The notes beneath the pieces were generated by a model, which worked only from the letters and a program-made list of their open reading frames with translations, was not told the origin of the DNA and did not search any database. DNA of 12,522 bases from Solirubrobacterales bacterium (GTDB taxonomy: Bacteria; Actinomycetota; Thermoleophilia; Solirubrobacterales; 70-9): assembly GCA_013694825.1 (NCBI GenBank), contig JACDBR010000051.1, positions 1 through 12,522 on the forward strand. Reading direction: 5' to 3'. The translations under genes and the position numbers were made by a program. Shown here piece after piece: positions 1-6,100 of the stretch (position 1 is its first letter; each line of letters opens with the position of its first letter).

Positions 1-230
1 AGCAGGGGGTGTGCGACGTGTGCGGCGGGCGCTTGGTGGTGCGCGACGACGACAAGCCCGAGGTGATCGAGCACCGCCTCGGGCAGTACCGCGAGAAGAC
101 CGAGCCGCTGGTCGCCTACTACGACGACCGCAACCTGCTCGACCGCATCGACGGCTCGAACTCTCCCGACGAGGTGGCCGAGCAGATCCGCGCCGTGCTG
201 GCGACACGGGAGATGGAGCGCGAGGTCTAG
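1..230 (+). CDS. adk: Adenylate kinase, C-terminal part (5' end outside window)
   Basis: Adenylate kinase interconverts ATP + AMP and 2 ADP in the cytoplasm. The open frame enters from the left edge (first full codon at position 3) and ends with TAG at 228-230, so only about the last 75 residues are present. Visible are the second CxxC pair of the zinc-binding LID domain (CDVCGG), followed by the family pattern of an R-DDD-P-E-xx-EHRL-xx-Y segment, T-EPL-V-YY and a final helix ending near an AEQIRAVL stretch. The four-Cys LID is typical of Gram-positive-type kinases; the first Cys pair must lie upstream of the window. The gene sits 25 bases before map, the normal order in the secY-adk-map part of the spc operon. 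The identification is firm from the motif series and context; the ATP P-loop cannot be checked here. Confidence 0.93.
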   Translation, partial: QGVCDVCGGRLVVRDDDKPEVIEHRLGQYREKTEPLVAYYDDRNLLDRIDGSNSPDEVAEQIRAVLATREMEREV

Positions 231-241
231 CGGGCTGCTCC

Positions 242-247
242 TAGGAT
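242..247 (+). promoter_or_regulatory. TANNNT box (TAGGAT) ahead of map
   Basis: TAGGAT lies 8 bases before the map ATG at 256. It fits the TANNNT -10 core seen before other starts in this window, but no -35 element is visible. The AGGA within it could instead act as a weak Shine-Dalgarno sequence, so its role is uncertain. Confidence 0.3.
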
Positions 248-255
248 CTCGCGGC

Positions 256-1026
256 ATGTACCGGGGCGGGATCATCAAGAAGTCGGCCGAGCAGCTCGAG
301 GAGATGGCCGTCGCCGGCACGATTCAGGCGCGGTGCCTGCGGATGCTGCGCTCGAAGGTGCGGCCCGGGGTGACGACGCGCGAGCTCGACGAGGCGGCCG
401 AGCGGTTCATCGCCTCGCAGGGCGCCGAGCCCACGTTCCTCGGCTACCACGGCTTCCCCGGCTCGATTTGCGCCTCGCCGAACTCGATGGTCGTCCACGG
501 CATCCCCGGCGACTACGTGCTTCGCCGCGGCGACCTGCTCTCGATCGACGTCGGCGTGACCAAGGACGGCTGGGTCGCCGACGCGGCGATCACGGCCGGG
601 GTCGGTGAGATCGACGGGGTCGCCCGGCGCCTGCTCGAGACGACCGAGGCAGCGCTCAACGCCGGCGCCGCCCAGGCCCGGCCAGGCAACCACCTCGGCG
701 ACATCTCCCATGCGGTTCAGGAGCGCACCGAGCGCGACGGCTTCTCGATCATTCGCACGCTCGTCGGTCACGGGGTCGGGCGCGAGATGCACGAGGACCC
801 GCAGGTCCCCAACTTCGGCCAGGCCGGCCGCGGGCCGAAGCTCGAGCCCGGGATGGTGCTGGCGATCGAGCCGATGGTCAACGTCGGCGGGCCGGAGGTT
901 CGGATGGGTCCGGACGGCTGGGCGGTCTACTCCTCCGACGGCTCGCTCGCCGCCCACTTCGAGTTCACGGTCGCCGTGACGGCCGAGGGCCCTCGCATCC
1001 TCACCCCCTGGCACCTGGACCCGTAG
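256..1026 (+). CDS. map: Methionine aminopeptidase type I
   Basis: This enzyme removes the initiator methionine from nascent proteins whose second residue is small. The 256-residue protein has the usual length for a type I enzyme without an N-terminal extension. The dinuclear metal ligands of the pita-bread fold are all present at family spacing: D98 (SIDVG), D109 (VADAA), H172 (GHGVG), E205 (IEPM) and E236 (HFEFT). The substrate-site histidines H81 (VVHGIP) and H179 (MHED) are also there. Oddities: the usual FEHT motif reads FEFT, and the usual SVNE before VVHGIP reads SPNS. The ATG at 256 is chosen because it gives the expected N-terminus, starting just before the first helix. It follows adk by 25 bases, the standard adk-map order, and is followed by a strong hairpin at 1030-1058 where infA would be expected. 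Very likely functional. Confidence 0.96.
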   Translation: MYRGGIIKKSAEQLEEMAVAGTIQARCLRMLRSKVRPGVTTRELDEAAERFIASQGAEPTFLGYHGFPGSICASPNSMVVHGIPGDYVLRRGDLLSIDVGVTKDGWVADAAITAGVGEIDGVARRLLETTEAALNAGAAQARPGNHLGDISHAVQERTERDGFSIIRTLVGHGVGREMHEDPQVPNFGQAGRGPKLEPGMVLAIEPMVNVGGPEVRMGPDGWAVYSSDGSLAAHFEFTVAVTAEGPRILTPWHLDP

Positions 1027-1029
1027 GCC

Positions 1030-1058
1030 GGCCACGGTCGCCTCTGGCGGCGGTGGCC
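1030..1058. terminator. Strong hairpin between convergent map and fur-family gene
   Basis: Arms 1030-1042 and 1046-1058 pair over 13 positions with one mismatch and one G-U, around a 3-base loop (TCT). There is no run of T after it on either strand. It lies between the stop codons of two converging genes, so it probably ends transcription in both directions as a U-less intrinsic terminator. It also separates map from the ribosomal genes downstream. Confidence 0.6.
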
Positions 1059-1078
1059 TCCGGTGCGCTTCCGACGGG

Positions 1079-1519
1079 CTAGTCGTGGCAGGCCGCGCAG
1101 AGCCCGTGCACCACGACCTCGGCGCCGTCGGCCCGGAAACCGATCCGGGAGGCGCTCGCCAAGGTGGAGTCCAGCTCGGCCCCCAGTGGGACGTCCTCGA
1201 CGGCGCCGCAGCGCCGGCAGACCGCATGGTGGTGGTCGACCGGCCCCGCGTCGAAGAGCGCCGCTCCGCGTCCGGCGGGGACCCGCCTCGCCAGCCCGGC
1301 CTCCTCGAGCGCCTCGAGCGAGGCGTAGATCGTCGGCAGCGAGACGTTGGGAAGCCGGTCGCGGACCGCGGCGAGCAGCTCCTCGGCACGCACGTGGCGA
1401 CCCAGCTCGACCAGGGCGCTCCGCACGACCAGGCGCTGCGAGGTCGCCTTGTAGCCGCGCTCGCGAAGCGCGGCGGCCGCCTCGGAGTGCTGGTCGATCG
1501 GGCTGAGCATCTCAGGCAT
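1079..1519 (-). CDS. Fur-family metal- or peroxide-responsive repressor
   Basis: A 146-residue Fur-superfamily regulator, the normal length. Residues ~15-80 form the winged helix, with the recognition helix around 60-71 (SLPTIYASLEAL). The dimerisation and metal domain carries HHH at 96-98, the CxxC pair C101/C104 and a second pair C141/C144 at the C-terminus, which together should form the structural zinc site. H42 and the HHH group are candidates for the regulatory metal site. Fur, PerR and Zur subfamilies cannot be separated by eye. The neighbour argues for iron: a VIT-type iron transporter is transcribed divergently from the shared AT-rich gap 1520-1583. The ATG at 1519 is preferred because AAGGAAAG (1526-1533, - strand) lies 6 bases before it; an ATG three codons later is possible. 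The gene converges on map, against the direction of the ribosomal cluster. Confidence 0.92.
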   Translation of the reverse strand: MPEMLSPIDQHSEAAAALRERGYKATSQRLVVRSALVELGRHVRAEELLAAVRDRLPNVSLPTIYASLEALEEAGLARRVPAGRGAALFDAGPVDHHHAVCRRCGAVEDVPLGAELDSTLASASRIGFRADGAEVVVHGLCAACHD

Positions 1520-1583
1520 ACCTTACTTTCCTTGCGCCTATGAGGGAACCCTAACTTTAATTCTTTTGCAATAATCTCGCACG
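1520..1583. promoter_or_regulatory. AT-rich divergent promoter/operator of the Fur-family gene and VIT gene
   Basis: The 64 bases between the two divergent starts are only 27/64 G+C, and 1551-1575 is 5/25, in otherwise strongly GC-rich DNA. Two imperfect palindromes are visible: TGAGGG-AA-CCCTAA at 1541-1554 (5 of 6 pairs) and TTAATTC-TTTT-GCAATAA at 1557-1574 (5 of 7 pairs). The second overlaps a likely -10 box for the + strand gene (TAATCT, 1572-1577, 6 bases before its ATG). This layout suits autoregulation by the Fur-family protein, but neither site is a clear match to the E. coli Fur box. Confidence 0.55.
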
Positions 1584-2084
1584 ATGGTGGCGACGACGCT
1601 GAAGGCGTGGCGCGGGGCGAGCGAGCGCGACCGTCTGCTCCAGTTCATCCAGCCGGGCCTGATCGGGCTGATCGACGGCACGATCTCGACCCTGGCGCCG
1701 ATCTTCGCCGCCGCCTACCTCGCCGGCAGCCACGCGGCGCTGTTCGTCGGCCTCGCCGCCGCGCTCGGAGCGGCGATCAGCATGGGGATGTCGGAGGCGC
1801 TGTCAGACGACGGCGAGCTGACTGGCCGGGGCACCTCGACCGCCCGCGGCATCATCACCGGCGTCGCCACCTTCCTCGGCGGCACGTTTCACGCCCTGCC
1901 CTTCCTGATCAACGACCTCGGCACCGCCCTTGCGGTTGCCTACGGCGTTGTCGGCATCGAGCTGCTGGTGATCGCCTGGGTACGACAGCGCTATCTCGAG
2001 GTGCCGCTGGCCCGGTCGCTGATCCAGGTGACCTTCGGCGGGGTGATCGTGGCGCTCGTCGGGGTGCTCGTAGGGCACGCCTGA
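1584..2084 (+). CDS. VIT1/CCC1-family membrane iron transporter (no ferritin-like domain)
   Basis: A 166-residue membrane protein with about five hydrophobic segments (roughly 24-44, 51-72, 88-109, 113-133, 148-164), the fold of vacuolar-iron-transporter proteins that move Fe2+ (or Mn2+) out of the cytoplasm. Family hallmarks are the first-helix DGTIST motif with D31 and the end of helix 2 reading MGMSE (M67, M69, E71), positions that line the metal path in VIT1. The long metal-binding loop found between helices 2 and 3 in plant VIT1 is absent. So is the N-terminal rubrerythrin domain of bacterial MbfA-type proteins, leaving a membrane-only core. It is divergent from a Fur-family gene, which suggests an iron-detoxification exporter under Fur-type control. 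The ATG at 1584 is used; it has no Shine-Dalgarno sequence and may be leaderless, and GTG 1587 is an alternative. It occupies the slot where infA normally lies. Confidence 0.82.
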   Translation: MVATTLKAWRGASERDRLLQFIQPGLIGLIDGTISTLAPIFAAAYLAGSHAALFVGLAAALGAAISMGMSEALSDDGELTGRGTSTARGIITGVATFLGGTFHALPFLINDLGTALAVAYGVVGIELLVIAWVRQRYLEVPLARSLIQVTFGGVIVALVGVLVGHA

Positions 2085-2112
2085 CGCCGATCCAGAGCCT
2101 CTTGCTGCTTGC

Positions 2113-2118
2113 TACCAT
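2113..2118 (+). promoter_or_regulatory. Candidate -10 box (TACCAT) of the rpmJ-rplQ block
   Basis: GCTACCAT at 2111-2118 contains a TANNNT core in the 148-base gap before rpmJ. Transcription would start near 2124 and give a leader of about 109 bases. No convincing -35 element is seen. A new promoter is expected here because the preceding gene is not part of the ribosomal operon. Confidence 0.35.
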
Positions 2119-2124
2119 CCTTGG

Positions 2125-2175
2125 TCGGCCGAAAGGCCGATTCGCGCTTGTCCGTGGTCCGTCTCCTGGGACCGC
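2125..2175 (+). other. Structured leader of rpmJ: two hairpins
   Basis: Hairpin 1 is TCGGCC (2125-2130), a GAAA tetraloop and GGCCGA (2135-2140). Hairpin 2 is GGTCC (2156-2160) with GGACC (2169-2173), extendable by a U-G and a G-C pair at 2154-2155/2174-2175. Neither is followed by a T run. They could form an autoregulatory ribosomal-protein leader, or the first could be a terminator of the VIT gene. No known leader family was recognised. Confidence 0.4.
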
Positions 2176-2232
2176 ATGGACTTCTCTACAGATTGATCGA
2201 TACGACTTGGTGCCGATGCGCCATGGGAGCGA

Positions 2233-2346
2233 ATGAAGGTTCGAGCGTCCGTGAAGCCGATGTGCGAGAGGTGCCGGATCATCCGGCGTCGCGGCCGCGT
2301 GCTCGTGATCTGCTCGAACCCGCGCCACAAGCAGAGGCAGGGCTAG
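2233..2346 (+). CDS. rpmJ: 50S ribosomal protein L36 (zinc-binding type)
   Basis: A 37-residue protein beginning [11 protein letters not shown] and ending HKQRQG, the canonical L36 sequence; it is easily missed because of its size. L36 binds 23S rRNA in the large subunit. The zinc ribbon is intact: C11, C14, C27 and H32 (Cx2Cx12Cx4H), making it the C+ form that requires zinc. GGGAG at 2225-2229 lies 3 bases before the ATG, a rather short spacing. Only AGG separates its TAG from the ATG of rpsM, so the two are surely co-transcribed. Normally infA is directly upstream; here a 148-base gap with a likely promoter and a structured leader precedes it, making rpmJ the first gene of this ribosomal block. 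Confidence 0.96.
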   Translation: MKVRASVKPMCERCRIIRRRGRVLVICSNPRHKQRQG

Positions 2347-2349
2347 AGG

Positions 2350-2730
2350 ATGGCACGCATCGCGGGGGTCAACATCCCGCTCAACAAGAGGGTCGAGATC
2401 GGGCTGACCTACGTCTACGGGATCGGTCAGCCGACCGCCAAGGAGATCGTCGCCCAGGTCGGCGTCGATCCCGACACCTACGTCAAGGACCTGACCGACG
2501 ACGAGGTGATCAAGCTTCGCGAAGCCGTCGAGGCGCATGAGGTCGAAGGCGACCTGCGACGCGAGCGCTCGCAGAACGTCAAGCGGCTGTCTGAGATCGG
2601 CTCCTACCGGGGGATGCGCCACCGCCGTGGCCTTCCGTCCCGGGGCCAGCGTACGAAGACCAACGCGCGCGGCCGCAAGGGCCCGAGGCGCATGAGCATC
2701 GCCGGCAAGCGCAAGCCCGGCAAGAAGTAG
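2350..2730 (+). CDS. rpsM: 30S ribosomal protein S13
   Basis: S13 sits in the head of the small subunit and contacts the P-site tRNA and the large subunit through bridge B1. The 126-residue protein starts [10 protein letters not shown] and contains the helix-two-turn-helix region near [11 protein letters not shown] (about 23-33). It also carries the conserved [18 protein letters not shown] and [15 protein letters not shown] signatures, followed by a Lys/Arg-rich tail that reaches into the decoding centre. The length is typical. The gene begins three bases after the rpmJ stop and ends 8 bases before rpsK. The TNARTRKGP signature reads TNARGRKGP here, a minor change. Confidence 0.98.
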   Translation: MARIAGVNIPLNKRVEIGLTYVYGIGQPTAKEIVAQVGVDPDTYVKDLTDDEVIKLREAVEAHEVEGDLRRERSQNVKRLSEIGSYRGMRHRRGLPSRGQRTKTNARGRKGPRRMSIAGKRKPGKK

Positions 2731-2738
2731 GAGGCCGG

Positions 2739-3140
2739 ATGCCGCAGCCGAGGAAAGCGAAGGGCCGAACGACGCGCCGCCGCGTGCGCAAGAACGTCCC
2801 CTCCGGCGTAGCCCACATCAAGACGAGCTTCAACAACACGATCGTCACGATCACCGACCCCGAGGGCAACGTGGTCTGCTGGGAGTCCGCCGGCTCCGCC
2901 GGCTTCAAGGGCTCTCGCAAGTCGACGCCGTTCGCCGCCCAGGTGACTGCCGACGCCGCCGCCCGCAAGGGAATGGAGCACGGCCTCGAGCGTGTCGAGG
3001 TGCTCGCCAAGGGCGCCGGCTCGGGTCGCGACACCGCGATCCGATCGCTCCAGGCCGCCGGGCTGCAGGTGACGACCGTCAAGGACGTCACTCCCCAGGC
3101 GCACAACGGCTGCCGTCCGCCGAAGCGAAAGCGAGGCTGA
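2739..3140 (+). CDS. rpsK: 30S ribosomal protein S11
   Basis: S11 lies on the platform of the small subunit next to the 690 and 790 loops of 16S rRNA. The 133-residue protein shows the family signatures [18 protein letters not shown] (about 23-40), [13 protein letters not shown] (about 56-68), [14 protein letters not shown] and the C-terminal [12 protein letters not shown]. The usual TPIPHNGCR reads [15 protein letters not shown] at 2729-2734, overlapping the rpsM stop, lies 4 bases before the ATG and is one of the clearest Shine-Dalgarno sequences in the window. It is followed after 4 bases by rpsD, so translational coupling is likely. Confidence 0.98.
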   Translation: MPQPRKAKGRTTRRRVRKNVPSGVAHIKTSFNNTIVTITDPEGNVVCWESAGSAGFKGSRKSTPFAAQVTADAAARKGMEHGLERVEVLAKGAGSGRDTAIRSLQAAGLQVTTVKDVTPQAHNGCRPPKRKRG

Positions 3141-3144
3141 CGCC

Positions 3145-3765
3145 GTGGCCAGGGATACCGGACCGCAGTGCAAGCAGTGCCGCCGCGAGGGCCAGAAGCT
3201 GTTTCTCAAGGGCGAGCGCTGCCTGACCGAGAAGTGCGGCGTCGACCGCCGTTCCTACCCGCCGGGCGAGCACGGGCGCGGACGCATGCGCCAGTCCGAG
3301 TACCGCCAGCAGCTGCGCGAGAAGCAGAAGGCGCGGCGCTTCTACCAGGTGCTCGAGCGCCAGTTCCGAAACTACTACGAGAAGGCCGCCGGCCAGCAGG
3401 GCGTGACGGGCGAGAACCTGTTGCGGCTGCTCGAGCGGCGCTTCGACAACGTCCTCGTCCGGCTCGGCTTCGCCGCCTCGCGGCGCCAGTCGCGCCAGCT
3501 GATCAATCACGGCCACTGGCTGATCAACGGCAAGCGCGTCGACATTCCCAGCTACCAGGTGCGCCCCGACGACGTGATCACCTTCGGCGCCTCCTCGGGC
3601 GCCCAGGACGTCGTCCGCATGGCGACCGAGCTGACCGCCGCCGTGCCGGCCTGGCTGCAGGCCGACCACGACGCCTTGACCGCGAAGGTCCTGCGGCTGC
3701 CCGAACGCGACGAGATCATCGCTCCGATCGAGGAGCAGTTGATCGTCGAGCTCTACTCCAAGTAG
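3145..3765 (+). CDS. rpsD: 30S ribosomal protein S4 (zinc-binding type)
   Basis: S4 is a primary 16S rRNA-binding assembly protein and, in enterobacteria, the translational repressor of the alpha operon. The 206-residue protein carries the N-terminal zinc knuckle C9, C12, C26, C31, so it is the C+ paralogue. Next come SYPPGEHGRGR, the LREKQKARRFY segment and the S4 RNA-binding domain (about residues 97-160: LLERRFDNVLVRLGFA, RRQSRQLINHGHWLINGKRVDIPSY). It ends with IVELYSK, the family terminus. The start is GTG at 3145, giving the expected MARDTGP N-terminus; GAGG 8 bases upstream is a weak ribosome-binding site. Whether it regulates this operon as in E. coli is unknown, but the rpmJ leader hairpins are a place to look. 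Confidence 0.98.
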   Translation: MARDTGPQCKQCRREGQKLFLKGERCLTEKCGVDRRSYPPGEHGRGRMRQSEYRQQLREKQKARRFYQVLERQFRNYYEKAAGQQGVTGENLLRLLERRFDNVLVRLGFAASRRQSRQLINHGHWLINGKRVDIPSYQVRPDDVITFGASSGAQDVVRMATELTAAVPAWLQADHDALTAKVLRLPERDEIIAPIEEQLIVELYSK

Positions 3766-3824
3766 TGCTCCCCAAGTAGCGCCCCCACCTTCCGTACCCC
3801 CTAGAGAAGCGAAGAGGTTCACCG

Positions 3825-4793
3825 ATGACCACCACCCTGTCTGATTTCCAGGCGCCAAAGATCGCCAGCGAGAACGTCGAGGAGCACCGCGGCACGTTCG
3901 TCGTCGAGCCCCTTGACAAGGGATTCGGCTACACCTTCGGCAACTCGCTGCGGAGGGTCCTGCTCTCCTCGCTCGGCGGCGCCGCGATCAAGAGCGTGAG
4001 GATCGAGGGCGTCTCGCACGAGTTCTCGACGATCGACGGGATCAAGGAAGACGTCACCGACATCGTCCTCAACCTCAAGGACGTCGTGATCAAGATGCAC
4101 ACCGACGCCGAGGAGGTGGAGGCGCCGCTGGTCCAGACCGGCCCCGGTGAGATCACCGCGAAGGACATCGACCTGCCGGCAGGCGTCGAGGTGCTGAACC
4201 CCGACGCGCCGATCGCGACGCTCGAGAAGCGCACGAAGCTCGAGATGTACCTGACGATCGGCAAGGGCCGCGGCTACTCCCCGGCCGAGGAGAACAAGTC
4301 CGAGGACCAGCCGATCGGCGTGATCCCGATCGACTCGATCTTCTCGCCGATCCGCCGTGCCTCCTATGAGGTCGACTCGGCCCGCGTCGGTCAGCGCACC
4401 GACTACGACAAGCTCAGCCTCGAGGTCGAGACCGACGGCTCTATCGAGCCCGGCTCGGCGGTCCGCGAGGCGGCCGAGATCCTGATCCAGAGCCTGGCGA
4501 TCTTTACCGACGCCGACCGGGTCGAGGAGCTGACCACGCGCGACAGCGTCGGCGACATCGACGCGGGCTTCGCCCCCGTGCCCCAGACCGCCGGCGACGA
4601 TCGCCTGATCGAGGAGCTGGAGATCGGCGTCCGCGCCTACAACTGCCTCAAGCGGGCCGGGATCCAGACGGTCGGCGACCTGGTCCAGCGCTCGGAGTCC
4701 GAGCTCAACGCGATCCCGAACTTCGGCAAGCGCTCGACCGACGAGGTCAAGGAGGCGCTCAACGCGCTCGGCCTCGGCCTGCGCGACGAGTAA
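3825..4793 (+). CDS. rpoA: DNA-directed RNA polymerase subunit alpha
   Basis: The alpha subunit dimerises to nucleate RNA polymerase assembly and touches UP elements and activators through its C-terminal domain. The 322-residue protein has the N-terminal domain (about 1-235) with EPLDKGFGYTFGNSLRRVLLSSL near 28-50, the universal dimer motif, and IFSPIRRASYEVDSARVGQRTDYDKL near 172-196. After a linker, the C-terminal domain (about 258-322) carries VRAYNCLKRAGI. R270 and N273 there correspond to the DNA-contacting R265 and N268 of E. coli, followed by IPNFGKRSTDEVK. The ATG at 3825 follows a 59-base gap after rpsD, with AAGAGG about 9 bases upstream as ribosome-binding site. The length is slightly short of many actinobacterial alphas, with a short acidic end (LRDE). 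Certain. Confidence 0.98.
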   Translation: MTTTLSDFQAPKIASENVEEHRGTFVVEPLDKGFGYTFGNSLRRVLLSSLGGAAIKSVRIEGVSHEFSTIDGIKEDVTDIVLNLKDVVIKMHTDAEEVEAPLVQTGPGEITAKDIDLPAGVEVLNPDAPIATLEKRTKLEMYLTIGKGRGYSPAEENKSEDQPIGVIPIDSIFSPIRRASYEVDSARVGQRTDYDKLSLEVETDGSIEPGSAVREAAEILIQSLAIFTDADRVEELTTRDSVGDIDAGFAPVPQTAGDDRLIEELEIGVRAYNCLKRAGIQTVGDLVQRSESELNAIPNFGKRSTDEVKEALNALGLGLRDE

Positions 4794-4818
4794 CGCTCCC
4801 GGACGAGCGACGAGCAGC

Positions 4819-4824
4819 TAGCCT
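4819..4824 (+). promoter_or_regulatory. TANNNT box (TAGCCT) ahead of rplQ
   Basis: GCTAGCCTC at 4817-4825 puts TAGCCT 10 bases before the rplQ ATG, which has no Shine-Dalgarno sequence. The same nine bases recur before truA at 5245-5253. It may be an internal promoter giving a leaderless rplQ transcript; no -35 is seen. Confidence 0.35.
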
Positions 4825-4834
4825 CACCCGCCCG

Positions 4835-5188
4835 ATGCGCCACGCCAAGCAGCGAAACAAGCTCAGCCGCGACTCCGCGCATCGCCGGTCGCTGCTGCGC
4901 AACCTCTGCCGCGAGGTGATCGAGCACGAGCGGATCAAGACCAGCCAGGCGAAGGCCAAGGCGGTCAAGCCGAAGCTCGAGAAGCTGATCACGCTCGCGC
5001 GCCGCGGCGACCTGCACGCGCGACGCCAGGCGATGGCCGAGCTCGGGCACGACCGCTTCATCGTCTACAAGCTGTTCGAGGAGATCGCCCCGCGATACGC
5101 GGAGCGCCCAGGTGGCTACACGCGGATCGTCAAGCTTGGCCCGCGGCGCTCGGACTCGACCGAGATGGTCTTCATCGAGCTCGTCTAG
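4835..5188 (+). CDS. rplQ: 50S ribosomal protein L17
   Basis: L17 binds 23S rRNA near the polypeptide exit region of the large subunit. The 117-residue protein starts MRHAKQRNKLSRDSAHRRSL and has the conserved EHERIKTSQAKAK segment (about 30-42), the KLITLARRGDLHARRQA helix, and the C-terminal GGYTRIVKLGPRRSD with the end EMVFIELV. The length matches the standard bacterial form without the long C-terminal tails found in some actinobacteria. It lies 41 bases after rpoA, its universal neighbour. No Shine-Dalgarno sequence precedes the ATG. It is the last ribosomal gene of the cluster and is followed by two tandem hairpins. Confidence 0.98.
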   Translation: MRHAKQRNKLSRDSAHRRSLLRNLCREVIEHERIKTSQAKAKAVKPKLEKLITLARRGDLHARRQAMAELGHDRFIVYKLFEEIAPRYAERPGGYTRIVKLGPRRSDSTEMVFIELV

Positions 5189-5192
5189 GCCG

Positions 5193-5212
5193 GGCAGCAG
5201 ATCTCTGCTGCC
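5193..5212 (+). terminator. Perfect hairpin after rplQ (first of two)
   Basis: GGCAGCAG (5193-5200), loop ATCT, CTGCTGCC (5205-5212): eight perfect pairs, starting 4 bases after the rplQ stop. No T run follows. With the next hairpin it forms a tandem pair, a likely end of the ribosomal transcript. Confidence 0.6.
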
Positions 5213-5220
5213 GCTCGGGA

Positions 5221-5239
5221 TCAGAGCTCGCCGCTCTGA
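5221..5239 (+). terminator. Perfect hairpin after rplQ (second of two)
   Basis: TCAGAGC (5221-5227), loop TCGCC, GCTCTGA (5233-5239): seven perfect pairs, 8 bases after the first hairpin and 22 bases before the truA start. It is U-less. Tandem U-less hairpins as terminators have been proposed in mycobacteria. Confidence 0.55.
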
Positions 5240-5246
5240 GGCGCGC

Positions 5247-5252
5247 TAGCCT
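5247..5252 (+). promoter_or_regulatory. TANNNT box (TAGCCT) ahead of truA
   Basis: TAGCCT lies 9 bases before the truA GTG, directly after the tandem hairpins and with no Shine-Dalgarno sequence in between. This fits a fresh, leaderless transcript starting at truA. Confidence 0.4.
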
Positions 5253-5261
5253 CGCGAGCCC

Positions 5262-6083
5262 GTGGCCGCCTACCGCTTCGAGATCGGCTACGACGGGCGC
5301 GACTTCGCCGGCTGGGCGGCTCAGCCGGGGCGGCGGACCGTCCAGGGCGAGCTCGAGGCGGCGCTGGAGAAGATCCTTCAGCGACCCGCCCGGCTGACGG
5401 TGGCAGGCCGCACCGATGCGGGCGTCCATGCGCTCGCGCAGGTCGCCAGCGTCGAGCTCGACCGTGAGCCGCCGTCCGACCTCGCCTGGCGGCTGAACGG
5501 CCTGCTCGGTCCCGACGTCGGGGTGCGATCCTTCGAGCCGGCGCCCGAGGGGTTCGACGCTCGCCGCTGGGCACGCTCTCGCACCTACCTCTACCGCGTT
5601 CTGACCGGGCCGGTTCCCGACCCGTTCGAGGCCGGGAGGGCGCTGTGGGTGCCACGGCCGCTCGACGAGCCGGCGATGTTCGAGTGCGCCGATTCGCTCG
5701 CCGGCGAGCACGATTTCACCGCCTTCACTCCGACCGACACCAAGCACTCGCGCTTTCGCCGCAACGTGCTCGCCTCATCCTGGGAGCGCGAGGGCGAGCG
5801 ACTGCTCGCCTTCCGGATCACGGCCGACGCTTATCTGCGAAGCATGGTTCGGGTGCTGGTCGGGTCGATGCTCGAGGCCGGCGAGGGCAGGCGCGACGCG
5901 GACGGCTTCCGTGCGCTGCTCGAGGGAGCGCCGCGCTCGGCGGCGGGGCGGACGGCGCCGGCTCACGGCCTCTACCTGGAGGCGATCGAGCTCGGCGACG
6001 GGCCGGCGTTCGATCGCACAGCGACGTCGAGCGCGGCGCACGGCCCGCAGTCCGAAGTCAGCGAGGGCGACTCCCCGGCGTGA
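5262..6083 (+). CDS. truA: tRNA pseudouridine(38-40) synthase TruA
   Basis: TruA isomerises uridines 38-40 in the anticodon arm of many tRNAs to pseudouridine. The 273-residue protein begins with the family strand YRFEIGYDGRDFAGW (about 4-18) and TVQGELEAAL. The catalytic Asp is D52 in GRTDAGVHA. Later motifs are LNGLLGPDVGV, YLYRVLTG, HDFTAFT and ITADAYLRSMVRVLVGSMLEAGEGR (about 187-211). The last ~25 residues are a low-conservation tail. The start is GTG at 5262; no better start lies upstream because the hairpin pair occupies that space. Following rplQ is the common position of truA. The next gene starts 17 bases after its TGA, so the two may be co-transcribed, although a TANNNT box also precedes the second. 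Confidence 0.96.
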   Translation: MAAYRFEIGYDGRDFAGWAAQPGRRTVQGELEAALEKILQRPARLTVAGRTDAGVHALAQVASVELDREPPSDLAWRLNGLLGPDVGVRSFEPAPEGFDARRWARSRTYLYRVLTGPVPDPFEAGRALWVPRPLDEPAMFECADSLAGEHDFTAFTPTDTKHSRFRRNVLASSWEREGERLLAFRITADAYLRSMVRVLVGSMLEAGEGRRDADGFRALLEGAPRSAAGRTAPAHGLYLEAIELGDGPAFDRTATSSAAHGPQSEVSEGDSPA

Positions 6084-6087
6084 CGGG

Positions 6088-6093
6088 TAGCGT
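6088..6093 (+). promoter_or_regulatory. TANNNT box (TAGCGT) ahead of the GNAT gene
   Basis: TAGCGT lies 7 bases before the ATG at 6101 in the 17-base gap after truA; there is no Shine-Dalgarno sequence. It suggests the GNAT gene may have its own leaderless transcript. Confidence 0.35.
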
Positions 6094-6100
6094 CGCGGCC

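Noticed and set aside
241..1389. Long - strand open frame across map
   Set aside because: Arg/Pro/Ala/His-rich translation with no family motifs; it is the shadow of map and of the Fur-family gene, both firmly identified.
1909..2622. Minus-strand frame across the VIT gene, leader, rpmJ and rpsM
   Set aside because: It overlaps conserved genes on the + strand and shows no recognisable domain.
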